Assembly: GCA_028285545.1 (NCBI GenBank) | Contig: JANQPA010000101.1 | Location: forward strand, 124,001 to 188,000 | DNA length: 64,000 nucleotides | Direction: 5' to 3' | Source: Saprospiraceae bacterium | GTDB lineage: Bacteria > Bacteroidota > Bacteroidia > Chitinophagales > Saprospiraceae | Shown here: piece after piece, positions 24,689 to 34,236 of the stretch | Layout of the letters: each line of letters starts with the position of its first letter | Numbering within the stretch: position 1 is the stretch's first letter | Made by a program: the position numbers and the translations under genes | The notes under the pieces: model-generated | Seen by the model: only the letters and a program-made list of their open reading frames with translations | What the model was told of the DNA's origin: nothing | Databases searched by the model: none

Positions 24689-27600
24689 ATGGCGCGCGAT
24701 AACAATTACCAGTTGTTAATCCAGAAATTGGATCAGTTTATCAGGAAGTATTATATTAATAAATTGATCCGTGGTACTTTGTATAGTATTGGATTGGTAC
24801 TTCTATTGTTTTTGATAATTAATATTTTGGAATACTACAACTTTTATGGCCCCACCGGTCGTAAAGTTCTTTGGTATTCTTTTCTCACCATGAGCCTAGG
24901 GGCAATATTCTATTGGATAGGACGCCCTTTATTGAGTTACTTCCACCTGGGCCGGGTTATATCACATGAACAGGCTGCCCAAATTATTGGACAACACTTT
25001 ACTGATGTCAAAGATAAACTGTTGAATGTTCTTCAACTTAAAAAACAAGCAGAGGCCACTGACCAAAAAGAATTGATCATTGCCAGTATCAACCAAAAAA
25101 CTGAAGATATTAAGCTTGTTCCTTTCAAGTCTGCTATCAACCTTTCTCAAAACCGCAAATACCTGAGATATGCTTTGCCTCCGCTTATGCTATTCTTAGT
25201 AATTCTTTTTGCAGCACCAAGTTTAATAAAAGACAGCACCAATAGATTGATAAATAATAATAAGGTGTTTGAAAAACCAGCACCGTTTTCTTTTGTGATC
25301 AATGAAAAGGACTTAAATGTGGTTCAATATGAAGATTATGACTTGGAGGTCACCATCGAAGGAGAACAGTTGCCAGATGAAGCATTTATTGTCTTGGACA
25401 ATGCTTCCTTCCGTCTGAAAAAAATTGATAAAAATCGATTTTCCTATCAATTTAAAACAGTTCAAAAAGCAGTCGATTTTAAATTGAGTTCAGGAGCAGT
25501 AGAGTCTAGGAAATATGAATTAGATGTTTTGAAAAAACCTAATATTATAGGGTTTGAAGTAAAATTAGACTATCCAGCCTATACTGGCAGAAAAGATGAA
25601 AGCCTGGCCAACATCGGTGACGTAGTTGTCCCAGCCGGAACGATTATAAATTGGGTATTTAATGCAGAAAATACTGATGACATCCAAATCAACTTTTCTG
25701 AATCTAATGATATTACTCCTACCAAGCGCTTTTCTGATGAATTATTTACTTATAAGAAAAGGGTTCTAAAAGATGAGTTGTATAAACTCTATGTTTCTAA
25801 TGAATTACTTCCACAGGCCGATTCAGTAAGTTACACCTTGTCCGTTATCCCGGATTTATATCCTACAATCGGGGTTCAGAAGTTTCAGGATAGTCTGGAC
25901 AATAGGTTGCTCTATTTTGTTGGAGAAGCTTCTGATGACTATGGACTATCCCTTTTAACCTTTAACTATCGTAAAAAAGCTGAAAACCAACAAGAGGGAG
26001 AATTGGTAAAAGTTCCTCTCGGAAGACCTAATAATAAACAAGCGGATTTTGATCATGCCTTTGACTTAAATGAACTTGAACTCAAGCCAGGAGATCAAAT
26101 CACCTATTATTTTGAAGTCTTTGATAATGATGGTGTAAATGGTTCTAAATCCGCCAGAACCAACTTGATGTTGTTTTCCATGCCTACAGTTGAAGAATAC
26201 GAGGCTATGGCAGAACAAAATGATGAAAAAATCAAAGATGAACTTCAAAAGGCCCTTGAGGAATCCAGAAAAATTCAGGAGGACATGAAAAAAATGCGGG
26301 AAAAACTCCTGCAGCAAAAAGAATTGGACTGGCAAGATCGAAAAGAGCTTGAAAAAATGTTGGAGCGTCAAAAAGAACTGGAACAACAAATCAAAGATGC
26401 TCAACAGGCCTTCGAAGAAAATATAAAAAATCAGGAAGAATTCAGCGAACTGAATGAAGAGCAACTAGAGAAGCAACAAAAGCTTCAGCAGCTTTTTGAA
26501 GAGGTAATGAGTGATGAGATGCAGGAATTGATGAGAAAAATTCAGGAACTCATGCAAGAGCTTGAAAAAGACCAGGCAATCGAGTTGATGGAGGAATCTG
26601 AATTTAATAATCAAGAAATTGAAAAAGAACTGGAACGTCTTCAGGAGTTGTTCAAACAGTTAGAGATGGAACAGGAAGTACAAAAAACCATCGATAAATT
26701 GGAAGAACTTGCTCAGGAACAAGAAGAACTGCAAAAAGAAACAGAGGATTTTGCTGAGAACAAAGATGAGCAGAAGGAAGGGGATGAACAGAATAAAGAG
26801 GATGAGAAAAATGCTGATCAGGAAAACAAATCTGAAGAAAACAATAAAGAAGAAGGAAAAGAGAATAAAGAAAATAAAGAAGGAGATCAGAATAAAAAAG
26901 AAGAAAATAAATCAGAGAATAAAGAAAACGAGCAAAACCAGGAGAATAAGGAAAATCAAGAGCAGAACCAGCAGCAAAATCAAGAACAACAAAACCAGGA
27001 ACAACAGAACCAAGAACAGAATGCTGAGCAACAGCCTAAAAACAAGCAGGAAGAGTTGCAGCAAAAGCAAGAGGAGATCAATAAAAAGTTTGAGGAGATT
27101 AAAGAGCAGATGAAGAATGTTGAAGAGAAAAATGAACAACTTGAGACTCCAATGAATATGGACAATCAGGAGCAAGAGATGGAAGACATTCAAAATGAAC
27201 TGAATCAAAGCCAGCAGCAACTCCAACAACAACAAAACAAAAAAGCTTCTCAGTCGCAGAAAAAAGCAGCTCAGAAAATGCAGCAAATGGCACAGCAAAT
27301 GCAACAGCAGATGCAGTCCAGTCAAATGGAACAAATGCAGGAGGATATGCAGGCATTGCGTCAATTGCTCGAAAACCTTGTTGGCCTGTCCTTTGATCAA
27401 GAAGAGTTGATCGATGAGTTTACCAAAACTGCCTCCACTACTCCTAAATATGTAGAGCTTGTTCAAGAACAATTCAAACTTAAAGATGATTTCAAACTAA
27501 TTGAAGATAGTCTTCAGGCTTTGAGTAAGAGGGTTTTCCAAATTGAATCTTATGTAACTGAAAAAGTAAGTGAGATCAATGGAAATATGTCTTCCACTAT

Positions 27601-28300
27601 TGATGACCTGGAGGAGCGCAAAAAATTAAGAGCAAGTGATCACCAACAAAGAGTCATGAAAAACACCAATGACTTGGCTCTTATGCTTAGTGAAGTAATG
27701 AATCAAATGCAACAACAGATGTCCTCAATGATGAAAGGGCAGCAAATGTGTTCCAATCCAAATCAAAATCAGCCTGGCGGACAACCCCAGGACAAAATTA
27801 GTGAAGGACAGCGGCAACTCAATCAAGAGATGCGACAGATGAAAAAAGGTATGGAAGAAGGAGGAGGAATGAGTAGTGAAGAATATGCCAAAATGGCCGC
27901 CCGACAAGCGGCTCTGCGTAAAGCATTAGAAGAAAAACAGAAAAAATTAAGAGAGCAAGGTCAAGGAGATAAACAACTACAGGAATTACTCAACAAAATG
28001 GATAAGGTTGAAAAAGACCTTGTTAATAAACAGCTGGAAAATGAAACCCTCCTTCGTCAGCAAGATATATTGAACCGCCTCTTACAGCACGAGAGAGCAC
28101 AGCGCGAAAGAGAGTTTGATCAGAAACGCAGATCAGAAACAGCTGAACAAAAAGAAAGAAAGCTTCCCCCCGCTCTTGAAGAATACATCAAAAAGAGAAG
28201 GGCAGAAATAGAACTCTACCGAACCGTTTCACCTTCCTTAAAACCTTATTACAAATCACTGGTAGAGGAATATTTCAAATCCTTAAAAACAGAAAAGTAA
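24689..28300 (+). CDS. Very large DUF4175-type membrane protein with Gln/Glu/Asn-rich coiled coil
   Basis: 1203 residues. The N-terminus has two transmembrane segments (about 22-43 and 54-74) and a third near 158-178. A beta-rich Ig-like part follows to about residue 490. From about 500 onward the protein is long helical coiled coil, with an extremely low-complexity stretch around 675-790 made of E, N, K and Q. A second helical half with Met/Gln repeats follows. Homologues across Bacteroidota are called DUF4175; the function is unknown. Its membrane anchoring and rod shape suggest an envelope-spanning scaffold, which is inference. It ends in a terminator. Confidence 0.85.
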   Translation: MARDNNYQLLIQKLDQFIRKYYINKLIRGTLYSIGLVLLLFLIINILEYYNFYGPTGRKVLWYSFLTMSLGAIFYWIGRPLLSYFHLGRVISHEQAAQIIGQHFTDVKDKLLNVLQLKKQAEATDQKELIIASINQKTEDIKLVPFKSAINLSQNRKYLRYALPPLMLFLVILFAAPSLIKDSTNRLINNNKVFEKPAPFSFVINEKDLNVVQYEDYDLEVTIEGEQLPDEAFIVLDNASFRLKKIDKNRFSYQFKTVQKAVDFKLSSGAVESRKYELDVLKKPNIIGFEVKLDYPAYTGRKDESLANIGDVVVPAGTIINWVFNAENTDDIQINFSESNDITPTKRFSDELFTYKKRVLKDELYKLYVSNELLPQADSVSYTLSVIPDLYPTIGVQKFQDSLDNRLLYFVGEASDDYGLSLLTFNYRKKAENQQEGELVKVPLGRPNNKQADFDHAFDLNELELKPGDQITYYFEVFDNDGVNGSKSARTNLMLFSMPTVEEYEAMAEQNDEKIKDELQKALEESRKIQEDMKKMREKLLQQKELDWQDRKELEKMLERQKELEQQIKDAQQAFEENIKNQEEFSELNEEQLEKQQKLQQLFEEVMSDEMQELMRKIQELMQELEKDQAIELMEESEFNNQEIEKELERLQELFKQLEMEQEVQKTIDKLEELAQEQEELQKETEDFAENKDEQKEGDEQNKEDEKNADQENKSEENNKEEGKENKENKEGDQNKKEENKSENKENEQNQENKENQEQNQQQNQEQQNQEQQNQEQNAEQQPKNKQEELQQKQEEINKKFEEIKEQMKNVEEKNEQLETPMNMDNQEQEMEDIQNELNQSQQQLQQQQNKKASQSQKKAAQKMQQMAQQMQQQMQSSQMEQMQEDMQALRQLLENLVGLSFDQEELIDEFTKTASTTPKYVELVQEQFKLKDDFKLIEDSLQALSKRVFQIESYVTEKVSEINGNMSSTIDDLEERKKLRASDHQQRVMKNTNDLALMLSEVMNQMQQQMSSMMKGQQMCSNPNQNQPGGQPQDKISEGQRQLNQEMRQMKKGMEEGGGMSSEEYAKMAARQAALRKALEEKQKKLREQGQGDKQLQELLNKMDKVEKDLVNKQLENETLLRQQDILNRLLQHERAQREREFDQKRRSETAEQKERKLPPALEEYIKKRRAEIELYRTVSPSLKPYYKSLVEEYFKSLKTEK

Positions 28301-28315
28301 ATTATTCGTATTATT

Positions 28316-28347
28316 AAAAGGTAGCAGGTTCCAATCTGCTGCCTTTT
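28316..28347 (+). terminator. Terminator after the DUF4175 gene
   Basis: AAAAGGTAGCAG (28316-28327) pairs with CTGCTGCCTTTT (28336-28347), 12 bp with one G-T pair and an eight-base loop, followed by ACTGTTTTTATCC. Confidence 0.8.
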
Positions 28348-28415
28348 ACTGTTTTTATCCATTTTTTAACTACAAGGATTTAAGCATTTTTCTTTAAACT
28401 CGAGCGTTTTCAAAA

Positions 28416-28820
28416 ATGAGCGAACAACAAATTATGCTAAAACTTACTTCACACCCTCGCAATATTTCCCGTGTCGAAAAATTTGTTTCACGGGTTGCCA
28501 ACATGTACAAAGTGAATTCTGAAATTTATGGCAATATGCTGATAAGTTTAACGGAAGCTGTTAATAATGCTATTATTCACGGAAACAAAAGTGATGAAAG
28601 TAAACAAGTCAGAATCATGCTTCGCAAATTAAATGACAGGCTTGCTTTTCACATCTCTGATGAAGGTAGAGGGTTTGACCCTAAATCGCTCCCCGATCCC
28701 ACCTCACCAGAAAATATTTTAAAATGTGGTGGCCGTGGCGTCTTCTTAATGCATGAACTATCTGACTCCCTGAGTTTCAGAAATAATGGCAGCACAGTGG
28801 TCATCGAATTTAAAATATGA
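28416..28820 (+). CDS. Anti-sigma-factor-type serine kinase / HATPase domain protein
   Basis: 134 residues forming a single GHKL ATPase domain: the N-box ISLTEAVNNAIIHGNK (about 43-58), the G1 motif ISDEGRGFDP and the G2 region GGRGVFLMHELSD. Single-domain proteins of this sort (RsbW/SpoIIAB-like) bind sigma factors or phosphorylate anti-anti-sigma proteins; no partner gene is next to it. Its last four bases overlap the ybeY start (ATGA), so the two are co-translated. In Bacteroidota this pair is common, as far as I recall. Confidence 0.88.
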   Translation: MSEQQIMLKLTSHPRNISRVEKFVSRVANMYKVNSEIYGNMLISLTEAVNNAIIHGNKSDESKQVRIMLRKLNDRLAFHISDEGRGFDPKSLPDPTSPENILKCGGRGVFLMHELSDSLSFRNNGSTVVIEFKI

Positions 28821-29281
28821 ACCCAGTCCCTCCTGACTTGTCTCAGCCCCCCGAAGAGGAATCGGGCATATTTTTTTATTCTGAAGATATAGATTTCGAA
28901 CTGCAGTCAGAAGAAACCATCAGGTCATGGATTTCTAAAATCGTAGCAATAGAGAAAAAAAATCTACACCTTATTAATTTTGTATTTTGTAGTGACCCTT
29001 ATTTGCATCAGCTAAATATTGAATACCTCAGTCACGATACCCTTACCGACATCATTACCTTTCCTTACCGAAGTTTACCAAATATTGAAGGTGATATTTT
29101 TATCAGCATTGATAGAATACGTGAAAATGCCCAAAGCTATTCTGTCAGCTTTTTTCAAGAATTGTGCCGGGTAATGGCACATGGCACTCTTCATCTCTGT
29201 GGATATGGAGACAAGTCAGCTGCCGAAAAACAGCTGATGACTCAAAAGGAAAATGAATCTCTTGATCTTCTCCAACTTTAG
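28817..29281 (+). CDS. ybeY: Endoribonuclease YbeY, rRNA maturation factor
   Basis: 154 residues. Shows the family stretch LNIEYLSHDTLTDIITFPY, the strand EGDIFISIDRIREN and the metal-site region VMAHGTLHLCGYGDKS. In E. coli three His residues bind zinc within HGxLHLxGYDH; here the first two are present, but the third is replaced in GYGDKS, leaving Asp or Lys at that place, a variation also known in Bacteroidota homologues to my knowledge. It takes part in 16S rRNA 3'-end processing and ribosome quality control. Translation is coupled to the upstream ATPase gene. Confidence 0.92.
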   Translation: MNPVPPDLSQPPEEESGIFFYSEDIDFELQSEETIRSWISKIVAIEKKNLHLINFVFCSDPYLHQLNIEYLSHDTLTDIITFPYRSLPNIEGDIFISIDRIRENAQSYSVSFFQELCRVMAHGTLHLCGYGDKSAAEKQLMTQKENESLDLLQL

Positions 29282-29318
29282 GAAGCGTATTTCCGGTTTA
29301 TTTCTATCTGGTACACTC

Positions 29319-29348
29319 TTGTTTTCCTGCAATAAATAAATACTTTTG
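29319..29348 (+). promoter_or_regulatory. Promoter of the threonine operon
   Basis: TTG (29319-29321), a 19-base spacer and TACTTTTG (29341-29348) fit the Bacteroidota -33/-7 pattern. The inverted repeat AAATAAAT (29334-29341) / ATTTATTT (29351-29358) overlaps the -7 box and could be an operator. About 120 bases of leader precede thrA. No threonine-rich leader peptide was found. Confidence 0.6.
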
Positions 29349-29475
29349 TGATTTATTTGAATAAGGAGCAATTTTGGATTTAATTATTTGCTCTGCGAAA
29401 ATCAAATTCTAAGCCGCTCTAGCCAAAAAAATCTCATTCACCCCTTATCCATAAAGAAACAGAAACATTGGTAAA

Positions 29476-31932
29476 ATGAAAGTACTTAAGTTTGGAGGAT
29501 CATCCGTTGGAACTCCGGAACGGATACAAAAAGTTGTTGAAATACTTAAATTAAATTATTCAGAGGGCGAAAAATTTACGGTCGTTTTCTCAGCCTTTGG
29601 CGGAATTACAGATCTTCTTATCAATATGAGTAGTATGGCTGCTGCTGGTGATGATAATTACCAGGAATATTTTCAGCAGTTTAGTAAGCGATATTTTGAT
29701 GCGTCCAAAGTTTTGCTATCTGGAGATTACCTTGAACAGGCACTTGAAAACCTAGAAAACAACCATGAAGTATTAAAAAATCTTTTATATGGTATTTTTT
29801 TAGTTCGAGAGGCTTCTCCCAGAACAATGGACTATGTGCTAAGTTTTGGTGAACGAAATGCTGCCTTTTTAATTTCCCTGGCTCTCCGGCAAAATGGGGT
29901 AAACGCAAGATATCTAGATGCCCGCAAAATTATTAAAACAAATAAAAGATTTGGCTCAGCAAGCGTAAATTTAGACCTAACACATAAGAAAATAAGCGAA
30001 TATTTTTCACAAAACACTGAAATTCAGATAGTTACAGGGTTCATCAGCTCTTCTAAAGGTGGATTGACCACCACATTAGGGCGTGGCGGATCCGATTATA
30101 CCGCCTCCTTGCTGGCCTATTGTTTGGATGCAGAACTGATTGAAATTTGGACTGATGTTAATGGGGTATTAACTGCTGACCCTCGCAAAGTACGCAAAGC
30201 CTTTACCATCCCACAATTAACTTATATGGAGGCGATGGAGATGGCTCATTTTGGTGCCAAGGTCATTTACCCTCCTACTATACAACCCGCTCTAAACAAA
30301 AACATACCTCTGGTAATTAAGAATACTTTTAATGCAGAGTTTGCTGGAACTTTTATTTCTAATAAAAAAGATCCTAATGGAAAGGCCGTAAAGGGAATAT
30401 CCAGTATCGGTGACATCGCTCTCCTAACCTTACAAGGAAGTGGATTATTTGGTGTCCCTGGTATTGCGGCTCGATTGTTTAGTACACTTGCTCAGGAGTC
30501 CATAAATATCATTCTTATTACCCAGGGGTCCTCGGAACATTCTATAAGTTTTGCCATTCAGCCCAAATATGCTTTGAAGGCCAAACGAGCCGTTGAAGCG
30601 ACCTTTAACAACGAAGTCTCACAAGGAATTATTGATCCAGTTAAAGTAGAGAACGATTTATGTGTGGTGGCTATTATTGGAGAAAATATGAGATACAGAA
30701 CCGGAATTGCAGGTCGCCTTTTCCAAGCCCTGGGCAAGAATGGAATTAATATAATAGCTATTGCACAAGGCTCTTCTGAATTGAACATATCAGTTGTTGT
30801 AGACAAGAGCAATGAATCTAAAGCCCTTAATGCATTACACGATGCCTTCTTCCTTTCTGATATCAAAGAATTAAACTTATTTATAGCAGGGGTCGGTTTG
30901 ATTGGAAGCACCCTTCTAAATCAAATTAAGCAACATGCGGAGTATTTGAGATCTGAAAGGTCTCTAAAATTAAACGTTGTTGCTCTTGCCAATAGTAAAA
31001 AAATGCAATTCAAGCCTGAAGGAATAGATCTCAACAATTGGAGGGAAGAACTCAATGTAAGTGAGGAAAAAATGAATATGTCCCTTTTCATTCAGAAGAT
31101 GAAAGCATTGAACTTGTCTAATTCCATCTTCATTGATAATACGGCAGAAGAGCAAGTTGCGGATCAATATGAAGCCATTTTAGACTCCAGTATTTCTATT
31201 TCTACTCCTAATAAAATTGCTACCTCTTCAGCTTATTTAAGATATAAACGACTGAAAAAGATTGCTTCGAAAAGAGGAGTACAGTTTATGTACGAAACGA
31301 ATGTGGGGGCAGGGCTTCCAGTAATTTCTACTCTTAATGATTTAATAGTTAGCGGAGACCAGATTTTAAAAATCGAAGGTGTTTTATCAGGTTCACTATC
31401 TTTCATTTTCAACAATTTCAAAGAAGGTCGTCCGTTTAGTGCAATTATTAAAGAAGCCCAAAGTTTGGGATATACTGAACCCGATCCCAGAACAGATCTT
31501 AACGGTATAGATGTCAGACGTAAGATAATTATTTTAGCCCGCGAGACTGGCTTAATGATGGAGCCTAATGAAGTTGAAGTTGAAAACATTTTGCCTAAAG
31601 CCTGCCAGGAAGCTCCAACTGTAGATGCTTTCCTGGAGGAAGTAGAAAAGGCAGATCAGGTTTTTGAAACGAAAAGACTTAATGCTCAGAAGGAAAGGAA
31701 AGTGCTAAGATATATCGCCAAATTGGAAAACGGAAAAGCGAGTGTAGGTCTTCAAAGTGTTGATGCAGACAATCCTTTCTATGCGTTAAATGGCAGCGAT
31801 AACATGATCGTATTTACTACAGATCGCTATAAAGACAGGCCCCTTGTGGTACGTGGCCCTGGTGCAGGAGGAGAAGTGACTGCGGCAGGGGTATTTGCAG
31901 AAATTCTAAAAATTGGTAATTACCTGATTTAA
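29476..31932 (+). CDS. thrA: Bifunctional aspartokinase / homoserine dehydrogenase
   Basis: 818 residues, the size of ThrA. Residues 1-295 are the aspartate kinase (KFGGSSVGTPERIQKV at the start, TLGRGGSDYTASLLA with the nucleotide site). Two ACT regions follow (ALLTLQGSGLFGVPGIAARLF, and VVAIIGENMRYRTGIAGRLF). The homoserine dehydrogenase part begins about residue 460 with the NAD-binding LFIAGVGLIGSTLLNQI and includes VLSGSLSFIFNNF and GYTEPDPRTDLNGIDVRRK. It performs the first and third steps of the aspartate-to-threonine route; the ACT parts suggest threonine feedback. It is the first gene of thrABC. Confidence 0.97.
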   Translation: MKVLKFGGSSVGTPERIQKVVEILKLNYSEGEKFTVVFSAFGGITDLLINMSSMAAAGDDNYQEYFQQFSKRYFDASKVLLSGDYLEQALENLENNHEVLKNLLYGIFLVREASPRTMDYVLSFGERNAAFLISLALRQNGVNARYLDARKIIKTNKRFGSASVNLDLTHKKISEYFSQNTEIQIVTGFISSSKGGLTTTLGRGGSDYTASLLAYCLDAELIEIWTDVNGVLTADPRKVRKAFTIPQLTYMEAMEMAHFGAKVIYPPTIQPALNKNIPLVIKNTFNAEFAGTFISNKKDPNGKAVKGISSIGDIALLTLQGSGLFGVPGIAARLFSTLAQESINIILITQGSSEHSISFAIQPKYALKAKRAVEATFNNEVSQGIIDPVKVENDLCVVAIIGENMRYRTGIAGRLFQALGKNGINIIAIAQGSSELNISVVVDKSNESKALNALHDAFFLSDIKELNLFIAGVGLIGSTLLNQIKQHAEYLRSERSLKLNVVALANSKKMQFKPEGIDLNNWREELNVSEEKMNMSLFIQKMKALNLSNSIFIDNTAEEQVADQYEAILDSSISISTPNKIATSSAYLRYKRLKKIASKRGVQFMYETNVGAGLPVISTLNDLIVSGDQILKIEGVLSGSLSFIFNNFKEGRPFSAIIKEAQSLGYTEPDPRTDLNGIDVRRKIIILARETGLMMEPNEVEVENILPKACQEAPTVDAFLEEVEKADQVFETKRLNAQKERKVLRYIAKLENGKASVGLQSVDADNPFYALNGSDNMIVFTTDRYKDRPLVVRGPGAGGEVTAAGVFAEILKIGNYLI

Positions 31933-31942
31933 AAAATTGAGA

Positions 31943-32875
31943 ATGGATCAGTCAATAAAAGTATTTGCTCCAGCTTCAGTAGCCAATGTAGCAGTAGGAT
32001 ATGATATTTTGGGCTTTGCTTTAGAAAAACCTGGTGATGAAATAGTAGCCAGATTTTCGGAAAAAGCAGGGTTTCGAATTAGTTTAATTACTGGTGACAA
32101 AGGAAAACTGCCTTATGAAGTACCTAAGAATACTGCGGGGTTTGCTGCCTACAGTTTATTGAAACATCTAGGTGAAAGTGAAAGAGGGATTGAATTGGAA
32201 ATTCATAAGAAGATGCCCTTTGGTAGTGGCTTGGGTTCAAGTGCAGCAAGTGCGGCAGCAGCTGTATTTGCAATTAATGTATTACTTGGTAGTCCGCTTA
32301 GCAAAAAGGAATTGCTTCATTTTGCTGTATTGGGAGAGCAGGTTGCTGACGGAGCTTACCATGCTGATAATGTAGCTCCCTCATTATTGGGTGGAATGGT
32401 TTTAATCCGCAATAATAAAGACTTAGATGTTCATACCCTTCCTGTTCCTGATAAGCTTTATGCATCTGTAGTATATCCTCATATCAAAATACTCACTAAG
32501 GATGCCCGAGGGGTATTAAAGCCAGATGTTCCTTTAGACAAAGTTATCCAACAAACCGGTAATATGGCTGGATTTATTATCAGCTTGTTTAGGTCTGATT
32601 TCGATCTCTTAAGCAGGTCATTAAATGATGTTTTAATTGAACCACAAAGAGCAACTCTAATCCCTCATTTTTACCAAGTAAAAAAAGCAGCCCTGGACAA
32701 TGGGGCTATTGGCTGTAGTATTTCTGGAGCTGGCCCTTCAATTTTTGCCTTAAGTAAAGGCAAAGAATCAGCTACAGAAATTGTAAATGCCATGGCTAAG
32801 GTGTTTTCTGATCAAGGAATTCAAGTAGAAAAATTTGTTTCACCCATTAATCAATCTGGAGCTATTCGCTTATAA
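31943..32875 (+). CDS. thrB: Homoserine kinase
   Basis: 310 residues, a GHMP kinase that phosphorylates homoserine. The ATP loop is MPFGSGLGSSAASAAAA (about 90-106). The N-terminal VFAPASVANVAVGYDILGFA is the substrate/ATP region, and SISGAGPSIFAL is the C-terminal GHMP motif. The start chosen is the ATG at 31943, ten bases after the thrA stop; a TTG six bases earlier is in frame. Second gene of the threonine operon. Confidence 0.95.
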   Translation: MDQSIKVFAPASVANVAVGYDILGFALEKPGDEIVARFSEKAGFRISLITGDKGKLPYEVPKNTAGFAAYSLLKHLGESERGIELEIHKKMPFGSGLGSSAASAAAAVFAINVLLGSPLSKKELLHFAVLGEQVADGAYHADNVAPSLLGGMVLIRNNKDLDVHTLPVPDKLYASVVYPHIKILTKDARGVLKPDVPLDKVIQQTGNMAGFIISLFRSDFDLLSRSLNDVLIEPQRATLIPHFYQVKKAALDNGAIGCSISGAGPSIFALSKGKESATEIVNAMAKVFSDQGIQVEKFVSPINQSGAIRL

Positions 32876-32885
32876 TTTAATTCCA

Positions 32886-34199
32886 ATGAACTTATACAGT
32901 ACTAAAAACAGATCAAATATTGCTTCTTTGAAGGAAGCGGTTATGAAAGGTTTACCGGATGATAATGGTCTATTTATGCCAGAAGTTATTCCTCAGCTTC
33001 CTGCAAACTTCATCAATAATTTAGCTGATTTTAGTTTTCAGGAAATTGCTTATCAGATTTGTGAGTCTCTTTTTAAGGGTTTTATACCCTCCAAAGATTT
33101 AAAGAATTTACTCGATAATGCTATTACCTTTCCTGCTCCATTGATCCCTTTGAATGAGGACATTCATGTTTTGGAACTCTTTCATGGACCTTCTTTGGCC
33201 TTCAAGGATTTTGGTGCTCGATTTATGGCTCAGTTAATGAGTTATTTTAATCAGGGAGAAAAAGAAGAGTTAGTTATATTAGTTGCTACTTCTGGCGATA
33301 CTGGCGGGGCGGTAGCAGCGGGGTTCCATAAAATGCCTGGTATTAAAGTAGTGATCCTCTACCCTTCTGGTAAAGTTAGCGATCTGCAAGAAAAACAATT
33401 GACTACTTTAGGTTCAAACATTGCTGCGCTGGAAGTTCAAGGAACATTTGATGATTGCCAGGCAATGGTTAAAAAAGCTTTTCTAGATTCTGATTTAAAT
33501 CAAGTTATTAAGCTAAGTTCCGCTAATTCAATAAACATTGCCAGGTTGATCCCACAATCCTTTTATTATTTTGAAGCTTTTAAACAGGCTCCTAAAGGCC
33601 GAGCCATAAACTTTTGTATACCGAGTGGTAATTTTGGTAACCTCACTGCAGGGCTTTTAGCAAAGGCAATGGGCCTCCCCATCAATCATTTTATAGCAGC
33701 CACCAATATTAATGATGTTGTACCTGAGTATCTGGATTCGGGTATCTTTAATTCCAGACCATCTAAGCGTACTTTATCCAATGCTATGGATGTTGGCAAT
33801 CCATCAAACTTTGTCAGGATGTTGGATATTTTTAGTGGTAAGAATGAACGTTTCACGTGGAACAATATGAAGCAAAAAATAAGTGGTTATGCTTTTACTG
33901 ATCAAGAAACAGAGGATGCTATAAAAAGGGTTTATTCCAAGTATAAGTACCTGCTGGACCCTCATGGTGCAGTTGGATATCTGGCAACGATCAGTCATTT
34001 GAATAAATTCCCAGGCGAGTTAAACATAGTATTAGAAACTGCACATCCTTCAAAATTTATTGACGATGTAGATAGAATTCTTCAAATAGAAGTAAACATT
34101 CCTAAGCAGCTTCTGGATATTAAAGACAAAAAGAAAGAAGCCACTTTGATGAATGTTAACTTTGACAACTTCAAATCTTGGCTCTTGGAGAATTATTAA
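32886..34199 (+). CDS. thrC: Threonine synthase
   Basis: 437 residues. Converts O-phosphohomoserine to threonine using pyridoxal phosphate. The PLP lysine is in LAFKDFGARFMAQ (about Lys 110), the phosphate-binding loop is TSGDTGGAVAAGFH, and PSGNFGNLTAGLLAKAMGLP is also diagnostic. The ATG at 32886 follows the thrB stop by ten bases; an in-frame TTG inside thrB is unlikely to be used. An unusual point is that a near-perfect ParB site (33849-33864) lies in its coding sequence, encoding RFTWN. It closes thrABC. Confidence 0.96.
   Translation: MNLYSTKNRSNIASLKEAVMKGLPDDNGLFMPEVIPQLPANFINNLADFSFQEIAYQICESLFKGFIPSKDLKNLLDNAITFPAPLIPLNEDIHVLELFHGPSLAFKDFGARFMAQLMSYFNQGEKEELVILVATSGDTGGAVAAGFHKMPGIKVVILYPSGKVSDLQEKQLTTLGSNIAALEVQGTFDDCQAMVKKAFLDSDLNQVIKLSSANSINIARLIPQSFYYFEAFKQAPKGRAINFCIPSGNFGNLTAGLLAKAMGLPINHFIAATNINDVVPEYLDSGIFNSRPSKRTLSNAMDVGNPSNFVRMLDIFSGKNERFTWNNMKQKISGYAFTDQETEDAIKRVYSKYKYLLDPHGAVGYLATISHLNKFPGELNIVLETAHPSKFIDDVDRILQIEVNIPKQLLDIKDKKKEATLMNVNFDNFKSWLLENY
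33849..33864. promoter_or_regulatory. parS-like site inside thrC
   Basis: CGTTTCACGTGGAACA differs from the site at 34237 at two of 16 positions (first base, and A to G at position 12). The central GTTTCACGTGGAAC is within the range of ParB sites reported from other bacteria. It is intragenic, 388 bases before the exact site, centre to centre. Confidence 0.55.
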
Positions 34200-34236
34200 T
34201 AAAAATTAGTTGCATTCCTCTCTCCTTCCTTTTTTA

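Noticed and set aside
26709-27472. Long open frames on both strands across the DUF4175 low-complexity region
   Set aside because: They are by-products of the A-rich repeat codons; the Lys/Arg-only and Leu/Phe-only proteins have no start context or fold, and the main frame is continuous.
29349-29475. Threonine attenuator leader before thrA
   Set aside because: No leader peptide rich in Thr/Ile codons and no terminator hairpin found in the 127 bases.
31937-31942. TTG starts placed ahead of thrB, and similar ones ahead of thrC and gmk
   Set aside because: An ATG close behind fits the family N-terminus better in each case.
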